A DNA stretch of 53,275 nt, from assembly GCA_004299305.1 (NCBI GenBank), contig SCPZ01000063.1, forward strand, positions 1-53,275, written 5' to 3'. The position numbers were made by a program, and so were the translations under genes. The stretch comes from Methylobacter sp. GTDB taxonomy: Bacteria > Pseudomonadota > Gammaproteobacteria > Methylococcales > Methylomonadaceae. How positions within the stretch are numbered: the first letter of the stretch is position 1; each line of letters begins with the position of its first letter. The notes beneath the pieces were generated by a model that searched no databases, had not been told where the DNA came from, and worked only from the letters and a program-made list of their open reading frames with translations. Shown here one piece after another: positions 20,176 through 28,798 of the stretch.

Positions 20176-20727
20176 GTGGCAAAAAAAAACCTTACTCCAG
20201 AACACAGCGATTTGTTTCGTCAAACCATCGGTAAAGTACACGCGGTAAAAAGCGATAAAGTGCTGTTAACGGAGGGCAACAAACCCAAGCCCTTTCCCAA
20301 ATCACAGACGGTTAACATAGAGGAGCACTTAAGTGGTGCGCCTGAAGCCGATGTTGAAAAAGTGGGCCTTGAAGACTCACTGAGCTTTATGGGGCCAGGG
20401 ATACAGCATAATGTGTTAAAAAAACTGCGCAAAGGACGGTTTGGCTTGGATGCGGAAATCGACCTGCATGGATTGAGCAGCAATGAAGCCAAACGGCAAC
20501 TGCTGCATTTTTTGCATGACTGTGTTGAAGACGGCTGTCGCTGTGTGCATATCGTTCATGGTAAAGGTTATCGTTCGACGGACAATCATCCCGTATTAAA
20601 AAACAACCTCAATTTATGGTTAAGGCAACACAAAAGCGTTCAGGCCTTTTGTTCCGCACCGCCTAAAGACGGAGGGACTGGGGCTGTTTTTGTGTTACTG
20701 CAACTGTCTGAAAAATATGACCTGTAG
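20176..20727 (+). CDS. Smr-domain protein (SmrA/YdaL-like)
   Basis: A 183-residue protein beginning at GTG 20176. The C-terminal Smr domain shows DLHGLSSNEAKRQLLHFL and IVHGKGYRST…PVLKNNLNLWL, ending in GGTGAVFVLL. The family gives MutS2-like nicking nucleases and, in SmrB, mRNA cleavage at collided ribosomes. The GKGYRS…PVLK form is nearer SmrA than SmrB, but this is a judgement by eye. It is divergent from surE with a 74-base gap. Confidence 0.85.
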   Translation: MAKKNLTPEHSDLFRQTIGKVHAVKSDKVLLTEGNKPKPFPKSQTVNIEEHLSGAPEADVEKVGLEDSLSFMGPGIQHNVLKKLRKGRFGLDAEIDLHGLSSNEAKRQLLHFLHDCVEDGCRCVHIVHGKGYRSTDNHPVLKNNLNLWLRQHKSVQAFCSAPPKDGGTGAVFVLLQLSEKYDL

Positions 20728-20793
20728 GGTCATATTCCGGCCGGGCTTTGGCTTTGCGAGTTACAACGTAATACATAAAACCATTAGCATCCA

Positions 20794-21624
20794 ATGAATA
20801 TTTCAGTCGTTATTCCCAGCTACAATCGTCGCGACCTGCTGAAACGGGCGCTATTATCGGTATATTCCCAAACCCTGTTACCTGCTGAGGTTACGGTAAT
20901 TGACGACGGCTCAACCGATGGCACCGACATTATGCTCAGGCAGGAATTTCCCCAGGTAAACCATTACTATCAGGAGAACCTTGGCGTCAGTGCGGCGCGT
21001 AATCTTGGCATACAACTGGCGACCGCCGATTGGCTGGCTTTTCTGGATTCCGATGATGAATGGCTGCCTGAAAAACTGGATCATCAGAAAGCGGCGTTGG
21101 CGGCCAATCCTGAATACAAGATTTGCCATACCGAAGAGAACTGGATACGCAATGGTGTGCAAGTTGAAGTGCCCAAAAAATACGCCAAAACAGGCGGTTG
21201 GATATTTAGCCATTGCTTGCCGCTCTGCGCGATGTCGCCGTCCACTATTTTGATACAGCGCTCGGTATTTGCCGATATAGGCCTGTTCGACACCCGGCTG
21301 CCAGCCTGCGAAGACTATGACTTGTGGCTTCGAATTACCGCAAATTACCCGGTTTTATTGGTTGATCAGCCGCAAATAAACAAATATGGCGGTCATGAAG
21401 ACCAGCTATCCGGTGCCTTTTGGGGGATGGATAGGTTTCGGATCAGCGCCTTGCAAAAAATCATTGATACCGGTCAATTGTCCGGGCAAAATCGACAGGC
21501 GGCGGTAAATATGTTGGTAAAGAAAGCCAATATTTACCTTAACGGTGTTATCAAGCGGGGAAAAATCGAGGAAGCAGGTTATTACCAACAGCTTATTAAG
21601 CGCTATGCAATAGAGCCTGTTTAA
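20794..21624 (+). CDS. Family 2 glycosyltransferase
   Basis: A 276-residue GT-A glycosyltransferase: start VVIPSYNRRDLLKRALLSV, nucleotide-binding VIDDGSTDGT and NLGVSAARNLGI, DxD-type AFLDSDDEWLPEKL, and acceptor-side CEDYDLWLRI. It transfers a sugar from a nucleotide-sugar to an unknown acceptor, probably in cell-surface glycan synthesis. No other glycan gene is near. No membrane segment is visible. The product cannot be predicted further. Confidence 0.85.
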   Translation: MNISVVIPSYNRRDLLKRALLSVYSQTLLPAEVTVIDDGSTDGTDIMLRQEFPQVNHYYQENLGVSAARNLGIQLATADWLAFLDSDDEWLPEKLDHQKAALAANPEYKICHTEENWIRNGVQVEVPKKYAKTGGWIFSHCLPLCAMSPSTILIQRSVFADIGLFDTRLPACEDYDLWLRITANYPVLLVDQPQINKYGGHEDQLSGAFWGMDRFRISALQKIIDTGQLSGQNRQAAVNMLVKKANIYLNGVIKRGKIEEAGYYQQLIKRYAIEPV

Positions 21625-21625
21625 G

Positions 21626-22258
21626 TTATTTGATTCGAAAGCTACAGTTACAATCCCCCTTTGCCATACAGCTTGCCTGTTCAACTTCCTTATCCAGTAA
21701 AGAAGACATCAGCGCCAGGTCGAACTCGCAAAGCTCGTGATGTTTTTGGGCCAGGTCGTGATAAATACAATTACAGGCCTGGATATTCGGACTTTCAGAT
21801 TCCACGTTCAGTTTCAGTTGAAAACCAAGATCGGTCATGATGATGGCCAGCTCATCAATACGCTCGTTTAAGTTTTTCCCATCAAATTGACCGCGCAGCT
21901 TATCTGCCAACTTGCCGCCCAGTTTTTGCATATAGGCTTTAAAGCGTTCGGAGCCCATTTCCTGCTGCAAATCGCTAAGCACTAATTCTGAAAACCAGGC
22001 ATATTGCTTAGGAAAATAATTGTTACCTTTGTCGGTTATCACGTAAATAGTCACCGGACGTCCGGCGGTTTTATTAAGGGTGCTTTTTTTGATATAGCCA
22101 TCCCGTTCAAGAACGACAAAATGCTGCTGCACCCCCGTTCTTGAAATATCCAGCACTTTAGCCAGCTCATCAACACTCAAGCCATTCCTGTTTTCCAGCA
22201 AATGTTCAAGTATCTGATGTTGGCGGGAACTTATCTTTTGAAGTATTAACGGATTCAT
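21626..22258 (-). CDS. Winged-helix regulator with C-terminal cysteine cluster (SufR-like, probable Fe-S sensor)
   Basis: The protein is 210 residues from the internal ATG at about 22258; the frame is open up to 22345, but that part looks like upstream DNA. The N-terminal winged helix is LLENRNGLSVDELAKVLDISRTGVQQHFVVLERDGYIKK. The C-terminal part holds cysteines in QACNC, HELCEF and ASCMAKGDCNCSF, fitting a 4Fe-4S-binding regulator of the SufR kind. It is divergent from a truncated globin and its putative reductase, so it may sense oxygen or nitric oxide and control them. This role is inferred from position. Confidence 0.65.
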   Translation of the reverse strand: MNPLILQKISSRQHQILEHLLENRNGLSVDELAKVLDISRTGVQQHFVVLERDGYIKKSTLNKTAGRPVTIYVITDKGNNYFPKQYAWFSELVLSDLQQEMGSERFKAYMQKLGGKLADKLRGQFDGKNLNERIDELAIIMTDLGFQLKLNVESESPNIQACNCIYHDLAQKHHELCEFDLALMSSLLDKEVEQASCMAKGDCNCSFRIK

Positions 22259-22316
22259 CCTAAGGGTCATGAGTTTTTTGTTAAGCGTATATCGAGATGA
22301 TAGCTCATTATGACAT

Positions 22317-22340
22317 ATATAACTTGTAAAAGTTTTATAT
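22317..22340. promoter_or_regulatory. Near-palindrome upstream of the SufR-like gene
   Basis: ATATAACTT and AAGTTTTATAT face each other across GTAA (22317-22340). The site lies about 60 bases upstream of the regulator's likely start, in the divergent control region, and is a candidate operator for autoregulation. Confidence 0.4.
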
Positions 22341-22394
22341 AGCATAAATTCGTCTGTTGTTATAAACTTCTATGTGAGCATAGTTTGCTTAAAT

Positions 22395-22473
22395 GTAACT
22401 ATTCAGTGCGAAGCCCAATACCCCTCTCCATCAGGAGAGGGGGCGAATACTCAGCAATTCGCTGAATAGTTAC
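22395..22473. repeat. Inverted-repeat element before the globin gene
   Basis: The ends GTAACTATTCAG (22395-22406) and CTGAATAGTTAC (22462-22473) are perfect inverted repeats enclosing a CCCTCTCC/GGAGAGGG hairpin. Partial copies of the same ends lie at about 24058 and 24228, and decayed ones near 18590, 18665 and 43254. It sits 39 bases before the globin start. Confidence 0.65.
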
Positions 22474-22512
22474 GCTTAATAAGAATAATTATCCAACACA
22501 ACACTGGAGACA

Positions 22513-22908
22513 ATGATGAGCGACTCACAAGAATCAACTGCAAACCAAACACTGTATGAAAAACTCGGCGGCGAAGCGGCTGTTAATGCTGCCGTAGATA
22601 TTTTTTATCGCAAAGTGCTGGCGGATTACCGCATTAACCGGTTTTTCGACAATTCCGACATGGAAAAACAAGCGGCTAAACAAAAAGCTTTTTTGACTAT
22701 GGCATTTGGCGGTCCAAATAATTATAACGGCACGGATATGCGTAATGCTCATGCACGCCTAGTCAAAATGGGCTTGAATTCAAGTCATTTTGATGCCGTC
22801 ATGGAACATCTTGGCGCAACATTAATCGAACTGAGCGTACCGCAAGAACTGATCGCCCAAGCCGCTGCCATTGCGGAAAGCACACGCAATGACGTATTGG
22901 GCAAATAA
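22513..22908 (+). CDS. Group I truncated haemoglobin
   Basis: A 131-residue protein. TLYEKLGGEAAVNAAVDIFYRKVLAD is the typical first helices with the B10 tyrosine, FGGPNNYNGTDM is the EF glycine region, and NAHARLV holds the proximal histidine. Truncated globins bind O2 and NO; with a reductase they can act as NO dioxygenases. CTGGAGACA precedes the ATG, and a second ATG follows at once. The gene is 21 bases from the reductase at 22930, so the two probably form an operon. Confidence 0.92.
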   Translation: MMSDSQESTANQTLYEKLGGEAAVNAAVDIFYRKVLADYRINRFFDNSDMEKQAAKQKAFLTMAFGGPNNYNGTDMRNAHARLVKMGLNSSHFDAVMEHLGATLIELSVPQELIAQAAAIAESTRNDVLGK

Positions 22909-22929
22909 CTGAAATACCAGGTGGAGACC

Positions 22930-23907
22930 ATGCGAAGCATAACTATTGGCGAATCAACATTTTCCTGTCAACCGGATGAGACTGTATTGGAGACCCTGTT
23001 AAGGGAAAACGTGCAAATACCTAATGGTTGTCGCCAAGGCCTTTGCCAAGCCTGCTTAATGCGCAGCCTTGATAACTCTCCACCTGTTTCAGCCCAAGCC
23101 GGACTTAAGGATACCTTACAAAAGCAGAACTACTTCCTGGCTTGCGTTTGTCATCCCGAGCAGGATATGACCATCGCCTTGCCCAACCAACGAGGCGCAT
23201 CGATTGAAGCTTGTGTTATCAGAAAACAGCTGTTGACGCCCGATATAGTACATTTGGTTTTGGAATACCAAACCCAGTTTAATTTTTTCGCTGGCCAGTT
23301 TGTTAATTTAAAACGGCCCGATGGCCTGACACGCAGCTATTCGATTGCAAATATACCCCAGCATGAAAACATCCTGGAATTTCACATTCGCCGCTTGCCG
23401 AATGGCCAATTCAGTAGCTGGGTATATGACGAATTGGAAGTAGGCACTCTATTAACTGTTTCGGAAGCGCAAGGCTCTTGTCATTATCTGCCCGGACGCG
23501 AAGAACAGCCCCTGATGCTGGTCGGAACCGGCAGTGGTTTAGCGCCGCTTTACGGCATTATCGCCGACGCTTTAGCGCAAAATCACTCAGGCCCCATTCA
23601 CTTGTTTCACGGCAGCCGTGATCTTAACGGCCTGTATTTCATTGATGAAATGCGTGAACTCGCCGCAGAATTCGATAATTTCCACTACACAGCCTGCCTT
23701 TCAGGAGAGGATATTGAATCAGGCCATGTCCGAGGCCGCGCCCATGACATTGCCTTATCATCTATCGAAACCTTAAGCGGGTGGCGGGTTTTCCTATGCG
23801 GACACCCGGAAATGGTTAATCAAACCAAAAGAATGGCGTTTATGAAAGGCGCGTCTATGGGAGATATTTACACCGACGCTTTTCATGTTCTCCAAGTAGA
23901 AAAATAA
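22930..23907 (+). CDS. 2Fe-2S ferredoxin/FAD-NAD(P)H oxidoreductase, likely globin reductase
   Basis: The protein is 325 residues from ATG 22930; GGTGGAG just before it is the ribosome-binding site, so the GTG at 22921 is unlikely to be the start. N-terminal plant-type 2Fe-2S domain (CRQGLCQAC … LACVC), then an FAD domain with RSYSIAN, then an NAD domain with GTGSGLAPL and CGHPEM. It is built like phenol hydroxylase or CDP-6-deoxy-delta-3,4-glucoseen reductases. Placed directly after a truncated globin, it probably reduces the globin haem during NO or O2 chemistry. Role inferred from context. Confidence 0.82.
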   Translation: MRSITIGESTFSCQPDETVLETLLRENVQIPNGCRQGLCQACLMRSLDNSPPVSAQAGLKDTLQKQNYFLACVCHPEQDMTIALPNQRGASIEACVIRKQLLTPDIVHLVLEYQTQFNFFAGQFVNLKRPDGLTRSYSIANIPQHENILEFHIRRLPNGQFSSWVYDELEVGTLLTVSEAQGSCHYLPGREEQPLMLVGTGSGLAPLYGIIADALAQNHSGPIHLFHGSRDLNGLYFIDEMRELAAEFDNFHYTACLSGEDIESGHVRGRAHDIALSSIETLSGWRVFLCGHPEMVNQTKRMAFMKGASMGDIYTDAFHVLQVEK

Positions 23908-24303
23908 GCCTCTAGCAACTAAAAAGTGGAATACAGATAGACTGATAATCCTAGAAAAATCACTTCGTCCACGAAAAAAACGAAAAGTTTCAAATGGTTA
24001 TAAAACCGTAGGTCGTTACCCAAAGAGTGAGTTACTAAATCAATACAACGTATTGTGTAACTATTCAGCGTATGCTAAAAGTGATTAATGGAACACGGAT
24101 GACACTGATTAAACGGATAATCACTGATTAAAAGCACAGAATATTTTAAAAAATCCGTGTAAATCCGTCCTATCCGTGTCGCCTAGAGGCGCCTACTTTT
24201 GGCATCCGTGTTCCATTCTTTTTTCGCTGAATAGTTACTGTATTGTTTTGTTTGGTGTCTTTCGTGCTTTTCGTGGATAAACTGCGGTTTTTAGGATAAT
24301 GAT
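23908..24303. repeat. Nested inverted repeats between the reductase and the M20 gene
   Basis: The gap is built of shells of palindromes. Outer pair: CGTCCACGAAAA (near 23966) with TTTTCGTGGA (near 24268). Middle pair: GTAACTATTCAGCG (near 24057) with CGCTGAATAGTTAC (near 24226). Inner pair: ATGGAACACGGATG (24089) with CATCCGTGTTCCAT (24204). This looks like elements inserted into one another. No open frame of interest was seen. Confidence 0.65.
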
Positions 24304-25482
24304 TTATTGTGAATTGCCCAACACCGTTTCAACCAGTTTTACCCAATAAGCCGCGCCTACCGGCAATATTTCATCGTTAAAATCATAATGCGGATTATGC
24401 AGTAAGCAGCTGTTCTCGGAAGAGCCGTTACCTATCCAGGCATAGCAGCCCGGCTTTTCCTGCAACATAAAGGCAAAATCTTCCGAGCCCATGCTGGGTG
24501 TTGGCCGTCTATCAACACAGTCCTTCCCGGCCACGGCCATCGCCGCTTGTAGCGCCAGATCCGTTTCCGCGTCGCTATTAAACGTTACCGGATAACCTGG
24601 ATTTTCCGGGTTGAATTTTATTTCTGCGCTGAGTTCAAAAGCTTCGCAAGTTGCATTCACCAGCCGGACGATTTTATCGGCAATGGTTTTTTGAGCATCA
24701 CTGCTAAAGCAACGAAAAGTCCCCCGCAACAGCACCGATTCAGGCAGCGCATTCCAGGTGTTGCCTGCATGTATCTGGGTAATGCTGACTACCGCCGGAT
24801 CGGCAGGATTAAGAGTTCTGCTGACAATAGTCTGCAAGGCGGTAATCAACTGTGCGGATGCAACTATCGCATCATTGCCCAAATGCGGCATTGCAGCGTG
24901 AGTCGCCTGTCCGGTAATAATGATTTCGAAACAGTCGAATGACGCCATCATAGCGCCGGATTTAATCGCGAAATGTCCTGATGGAATATCGGGGAAATTA
25001 TGGAGTCCAAAAACGCAGTCGGCCGGAAATTTTTCAAACAAGCCGTCATCTATCATCTGCCTGGCTCCTGCGCGGCCTTCTTCAGCAGGCTGAAAAATAA
25101 AATATACCGTGCCGTTAAAGTTGCGATGCTCGGCTAAATAGGCGGCGGCGCCCAGCAGCATAGCCGAATGACCGTCATGACCGCAGGCATGCATTTTGCC
25201 GTCATGGCGGGATTTGTAGGCAAAGGCGTTCCGCTCCTGAATAAACAAAGCATCCATATCGGCGCGTAGCGCTATTTTTTTGTTGCCGTTCCCGGCAGAA
25301 AGCGTAGCGACAACGCCGGTTTTGCCCAAGCCCTGATTAACTTCCAAGCCGAAACCGGCCAACTTATCGGCAATAAATTGAGCTGTTTGCGTCTCCTCAA
25401 AAGCGGTTTCAGGAAATTGGTGCAGATGTTGCCGCCATTGGCGCATTTGTGCGTGTAGTTTATCGTTTGCTGCTATAGGCAT
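24304..25482 (-). CDS. M20-family amidohydrolase (hippurate/indole-acetyl amino acid hydrolase type)
   Basis: A 392-residue metal-dependent hydrolase. Metal site: RADMDAL, MHACGHDGHSAM, EEGRAGARQMIDDG and the late SMGSEDFAFM, plus the dimerisation insert with VSITQIHAGNTWNALPESVLLRGTFR. It cleaves N-acyl amino acids or amides; the substrate cannot be told. It is a monocistronic-looking gene between repeats and ubiC. Confidence 0.88.
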   Translation of the reverse strand: MPIAANDKLHAQMRQWRQHLHQFPETAFEETQTAQFIADKLAGFGLEVNQGLGKTGVVATLSAGNGNKKIALRADMDALFIQERNAFAYKSRHDGKMHACGHDGHSAMLLGAAAYLAEHRNFNGTVYFIFQPAEEGRAGARQMIDDGLFEKFPADCVFGLHNFPDIPSGHFAIKSGAMMASFDCFEIIITGQATHAAMPHLGNDAIVASAQLITALQTIVSRTLNPADPAVVSITQIHAGNTWNALPESVLLRGTFRCFSSDAQKTIADKIVRLVNATCEAFELSAEIKFNPENPGYPVTFNSDAETDLALQAAMAVAGKDCVDRRPTPSMGSEDFAFMLQEKPGCYAWIGNGSSENSCLLHNPHYDFNDEILPVGAAYWVKLVETVLGNSQ

Positions 25483-25533
25483 AAAAAATTTAATGGTGAA
25501 GCCTGAGTATACGAAGAGATCCGCTTACTCAAA

Positions 25534-26097
25534 CTAAAAAATCTCCAAAACGCCCGGCAAAAAAAACTCGCTGACCAGCATTTGCCGTTGTGTAATCGCG
25601 TAGACGGTTCTTCTGCCCCATATCGGCTGATCGATATTAACTTCAGCTATCGCCGGTTGTGTCCATGTTGAGGGTTCAATCAAGGTAACATCCATTTCGA
25701 TGCGTTCCAGTTTGGGATAGGAAAAAATCACTTCGCCCAGCGGACGGCTGCCCAAGTGAGCCAGATTGCTTTTAGCCGCTTTGATGGTTTTCGTCGGAAT
25801 GATGGTTCGGGCTAAAATCAGCGGCTTGCCGTCGGCGTGGAGCAAAACTTCACGGATCAGGCTGTACTTGTTTTCATGCAGTTTAAGCAGTCTGCGCTCG
25901 GTCAAAAAAGGCGTATTCCATTGTTGTAGAAGGATTTTAACGCGAATCGCAGCGCCGTAATAATCGCGCAAACGCTGGGTCAGCGATCCTGGTTCATAGG
26001 TCCAGGACTGGACGTTTTCAGGCAGGGTATGACGGGTGCCAGAACGGTTTTCAAGCCACAAGGGCTCCCGGTTAAATAAAAAGCTTTTGCCAGTCAA
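25534..26097 (-). CDS. ubiC: Chorismate lyase
   Basis: A 187-residue protein that converts chorismate to 4-hydroxybenzoate and pyruvate, the first step of ubiquinone synthesis. UbiC signature blocks are present: LIREVLLHADGKPLILARTIIP (arginine contact), SRPLGEVIF, and IWGRRTVYAI…LVSEFFLPG with the conserved late glutamate. It lies 6 bases downstream of recG on the minus strand. UbiC is usually followed by ubiA; here it is not. Confidence 0.85.
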   Translation of the reverse strand: MTGKSFLFNREPLWLENRSGTRHTLPENVQSWTYEPGSLTQRLRDYYGAAIRVKILLQQWNTPFLTERRLLKLHENKYSLIREVLLHADGKPLILARTIIPTKTIKAAKSNLAHLGSRPLGEVIFSYPKLERIEMDVTLIEPSTWTQPAIAEVNIDQPIWGRRTVYAITQRQMLVSEFFLPGVLEIF

Positions 26098-26103
26098 CTT
26101 AAG

Positions 26104-28206
26104 TTAAACCTCGGAATATTCGGTGGATGCGCCCAGCCAACGGTCACGCAAGGGTTGTACGGACTGGGGCGAGTGGATGAAAAAGCTGTCGCCGACCTGT
26201 TGAACAATGTCCAGTAGTTCGGCATCCCTGGCCAGATCGGCAATTTTAAAGTGCATTTGCCCGGTTTGCCGGGTGCCCATGACTTCGCCTGGACCGCGCA
26301 ATTCAAGATCTTTTTCGGCGATGACAAAGCCGTCGTTACTGTCCCGTAATACCCCCAGACGATGTCGGGCAGTGTCGGATAACGGCGCTTGATACATCAA
26401 TAGGCAATAACTATCGTCATTGCCGCGACCGACCCGACCGCGCAATTGGTGCAGCTGGGAAAGCCCTAGGCGTTCCGGGTTTTCAATAATCATTAAACCG
26501 GCATTAGGCACATCGACGCCGACTTCGATGACGGTCGTCGCGACCAACAAATCAAGCTGGTGATTTTTAAAATCCTGCATGACGCTGTCTTTTTCGGAAG
26601 ACTTCATACGCCCATGTATCAGTGCGACGCGTACATTCGGCAAAGCCTGGGTCAGCATTTCTGCGGTTTTTTCCGCCGCCTCGCACTGCAAAACTTCCGA
26701 TTCTTCAATCAGTGTACAGACCCAATAGACTTGTCTTTTTTTACCGACCCAGCTGTTGATACGCTCGATCACATCGGCGCGCCGCTCGGCGGGAATCACG
26801 CTGGTGACGATCGGTTTCCTGCCCGGCGGCAGCTCGTCGATAATGGATATATCCAGGTCGGAATATTGCAGCATCGCCAAGGTGCGGGGAATCGGCGTGG
26901 CGGTCATCACTAATTGATGCGGCCTGATGCCGTCTTGCTGTCCTTTTTCTCTTAGCGCCAGCCGCTGATGGACGCCGAAACGGTGTTGTTCATCGATAAT
27001 AATCAGGCCGAGGCGATGAAAATTCACGCTGTCCTGGAATAAGGCATGAGTGCCGATGATAATATTGGCCGTGCCGTCTTCCAGCGCCTGTAAAACGGCC
27101 TTTCTGGCGTTGCCTTTGAGTTGCCCTGTTAAATAAACCACTTGGACTTGGAAGCCTTCAAACCAAGCGCTGAAGTTGCGCTTATGTTGTTCCGCCAGCA
27201 ACTCGGTCGGGGCCATCACCGCAACCTGGTAACCTGCCGTTAGCGCCAGTAATGCCGTTATGGCTGCAACTACGGTTTTACCGGAACCGACATCGCCCTG
27301 CACCAAGCGCATCATCGGTTGCTGTTTGCGGCAATCGGCCTCAATTTCTGCAATGACCCGTTGCTGCGCACCGGTTAACTTAAACGGCAAGGCGCGGATG
27401 AAATGTTCTGTGGCGATTTTTCCGGTCGGTTCTGCGGAGGAGAACGAAGGCGCCTGCCAAGCTTTGGTTTTATTCCGGGTTATTCTTAAGGCTAAATAAT
27501 GCGCAAGCAGTTCTTCAAAGGCCAAGCGTTTTAGCGCAGGTACGTTGCCGTTTTGCAAGGCGAGGGTAGAGACCGATTCATCCGGCGCATGAAGGGTCTG
27601 GATCGCATCGGAGAGGGCCGGGTAATGATATTGCTTTAAGATCGATTCGGGCAGCCAGTCTGTCAGCAGTTCGGGGGTTTGGACACACAGCTCTAAAGCC
27701 TGTTTGACCGCCTTGCGTAGCATATTTTGGCTGAGACCTTCGGTCAGCGGATAAACCGGGGTCAAGCGGGTTTCCATGACGTAGTCGTCAGGATTGGCAA
27801 TAACTTTGTATTCGGGATGAACCATTTCCAGTCCGGCAAATCCATAGCGGGCTTCGGCAAAACAAACCAGGGTTGTGCCGGGTTTCAGCGCGTTGTGCTG
27901 ATTGGCAGTGAAGTGGAAGAACCTCAGGTTGATAAAGCCGGTGCCGTCGCTGATTCGGCAGACCAGGCTTTTCCGGCCTCTGGGCACTACGTCGATAAAT
28001 TCCACTTTGCCGCTGATTAGCACCGTCATGCCCGCCTTTAGCGAGCCGATACGATAAACGCGGGTTCGGTCTTCGTAACGTAGCGGCAGGTGGAAAATCA
28101 AATCCTGAATAACCCAAAGGCCGAGTTTTTGCAATCGGTTTGCGGTTTGAGCGCCTATTCCGTGCAATATGCCGATTGGTTGATTCAGGGGGTTCGGATT
28201 TGTCAT
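26104..28206 (-). CDS. recG: ATP-dependent DNA helicase RecG
   Basis: A 700-residue superfamily 2 helicase that reverses stalled forks and branch-migrates Holliday junctions. N-terminal OB wedge domain (about 30-160), Walker A GDVGSGKTVVA, DEQH box IIDEQHRFG, TATPIPRT, and the C-terminal LRGRVGRG motif VI are intact. The length is standard. It lies in the common rpoZ-spoT-ridA-recG order, though a repeat of about 150 bases separates it from ridA. Confidence 0.95.
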   Translation of the reverse strand: MTNPNPLNQPIGILHGIGAQTANRLQKLGLWVIQDLIFHLPLRYEDRTRVYRIGSLKAGMTVLISGKVEFIDVVPRGRKSLVCRISDGTGFINLRFFHFTANQHNALKPGTTLVCFAEARYGFAGLEMVHPEYKVIANPDDYVMETRLTPVYPLTEGLSQNMLRKAVKQALELCVQTPELLTDWLPESILKQYHYPALSDAIQTLHAPDESVSTLALQNGNVPALKRLAFEELLAHYLALRITRNKTKAWQAPSFSSAEPTGKIATEHFIRALPFKLTGAQQRVIAEIEADCRKQQPMMRLVQGDVGSGKTVVAAITALLALTAGYQVAVMAPTELLAEQHKRNFSAWFEGFQVQVVYLTGQLKGNARKAVLQALEDGTANIIIGTHALFQDSVNFHRLGLIIIDEQHRFGVHQRLALREKGQQDGIRPHQLVMTATPIPRTLAMLQYSDLDISIIDELPPGRKPIVTSVIPAERRADVIERINSWVGKKRQVYWVCTLIEESEVLQCEAAEKTAEMLTQALPNVRVALIHGRMKSSEKDSVMQDFKNHQLDLLVATTVIEVGVDVPNAGLMIIENPERLGLSQLHQLRGRVGRGNDDSYCLLMYQAPLSDTARHRLGVLRDSNDGFVIAEKDLELRGPGEVMGTRQTGQMHFKIADLARDAELLDIVQQVGDSFFIHSPQSVQPLRDRWLGASTEYSEV

Positions 28207-28234
28207 ACAACTACTTAATTTAGTAGTTTAAAAA

Positions 28235-28383
28235 ATGGAACACGGATGACGCGGATTTTAGCGGATTAACACAGATAAAACGGCGCTTTTTCATAAAATA
28301 TTACAGGCCTGATGTTGGCTAATTTCCAAGCGGAAGCTTGGCAAAGCTCAGAAATAATAAAATCCGTGTAAATCCGTGTTCTA
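28235..28383. repeat. GGAACACGGAT palindromic element, copy between recG and ridA
   Basis: It begins ATGGAACACGGATGACGCGG and ends AATCCGTGTAAATCCGTGTT, with a middle not shared with the other copies (GGCCTGATGTTGGC…TTCCAAGC). It abuts the ridA stop codon. Confidence 0.7.
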
Positions 28384-28788
28384 TTAAGAAGCCGGATATT
28401 CCTGCGGCTTTAGCACCATAATCGCATCCATTTCCACATCGGCGCCTTTAGGCAAAGCGGCAACGCCGATAGCGGCGCGCGCGGGGTAGGGTTCCTCAAA
28501 ATAATGCCCCATGATTTCGTTGACTATCGGGAAGTGCGATAAATCGGTCAAAAAAACATTCAACTTGACGATGTCCGAAAAATCGCCGCCCGCAGCTTCC
28601 GCAACCGCTTGCAGGTTGTCGAACACTTGGGTGATTTGTGCGCTGATATCGCCCTCAATAATGGTCATCGTTTCAGGCACCAACGGGATTTGTCCCGAAA
28701 GATAAACCGTGCGATCAACCTTGACTGCTTGCGAGTAGGTGCCGATGGCTAGCGGCGCTTTATCGGCCTGGATGATTTGTTTGTCCAT
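28384..28788 (-). CDS. ridA: Reactive intermediate/imine deaminase RidA
   Basis: The protein is 134 residues from ATG 28788, which lies 11 bases after the spoT stop; the longer frame to 28812 would overlap spoT. The YjgF/RidA signature is complete: [19 protein letters not shown], and [21 protein letters not shown] containing the active-site arginine and the C-terminal glutamate. RidA hydrolyses reactive enamines/imines made by PLP enzymes such as threonine dehydratase, so it protects branched-chain amino acid metabolism. Confidence 0.92.
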   Translation of the reverse strand: MDKQIIQADKAPLAIGTYSQAVKVDRTVYLSGQIPLVPETMTIIEGDISAQITQVFDNLQAVAEAAGGDFSDIVKLNVFLTDLSHFPIVNEIMGHYFEEPYPARAAIGVAALPKGADVEMDAIMVLKPQEYPAS

Positions 28789-28798
28789 TTTTGATCCT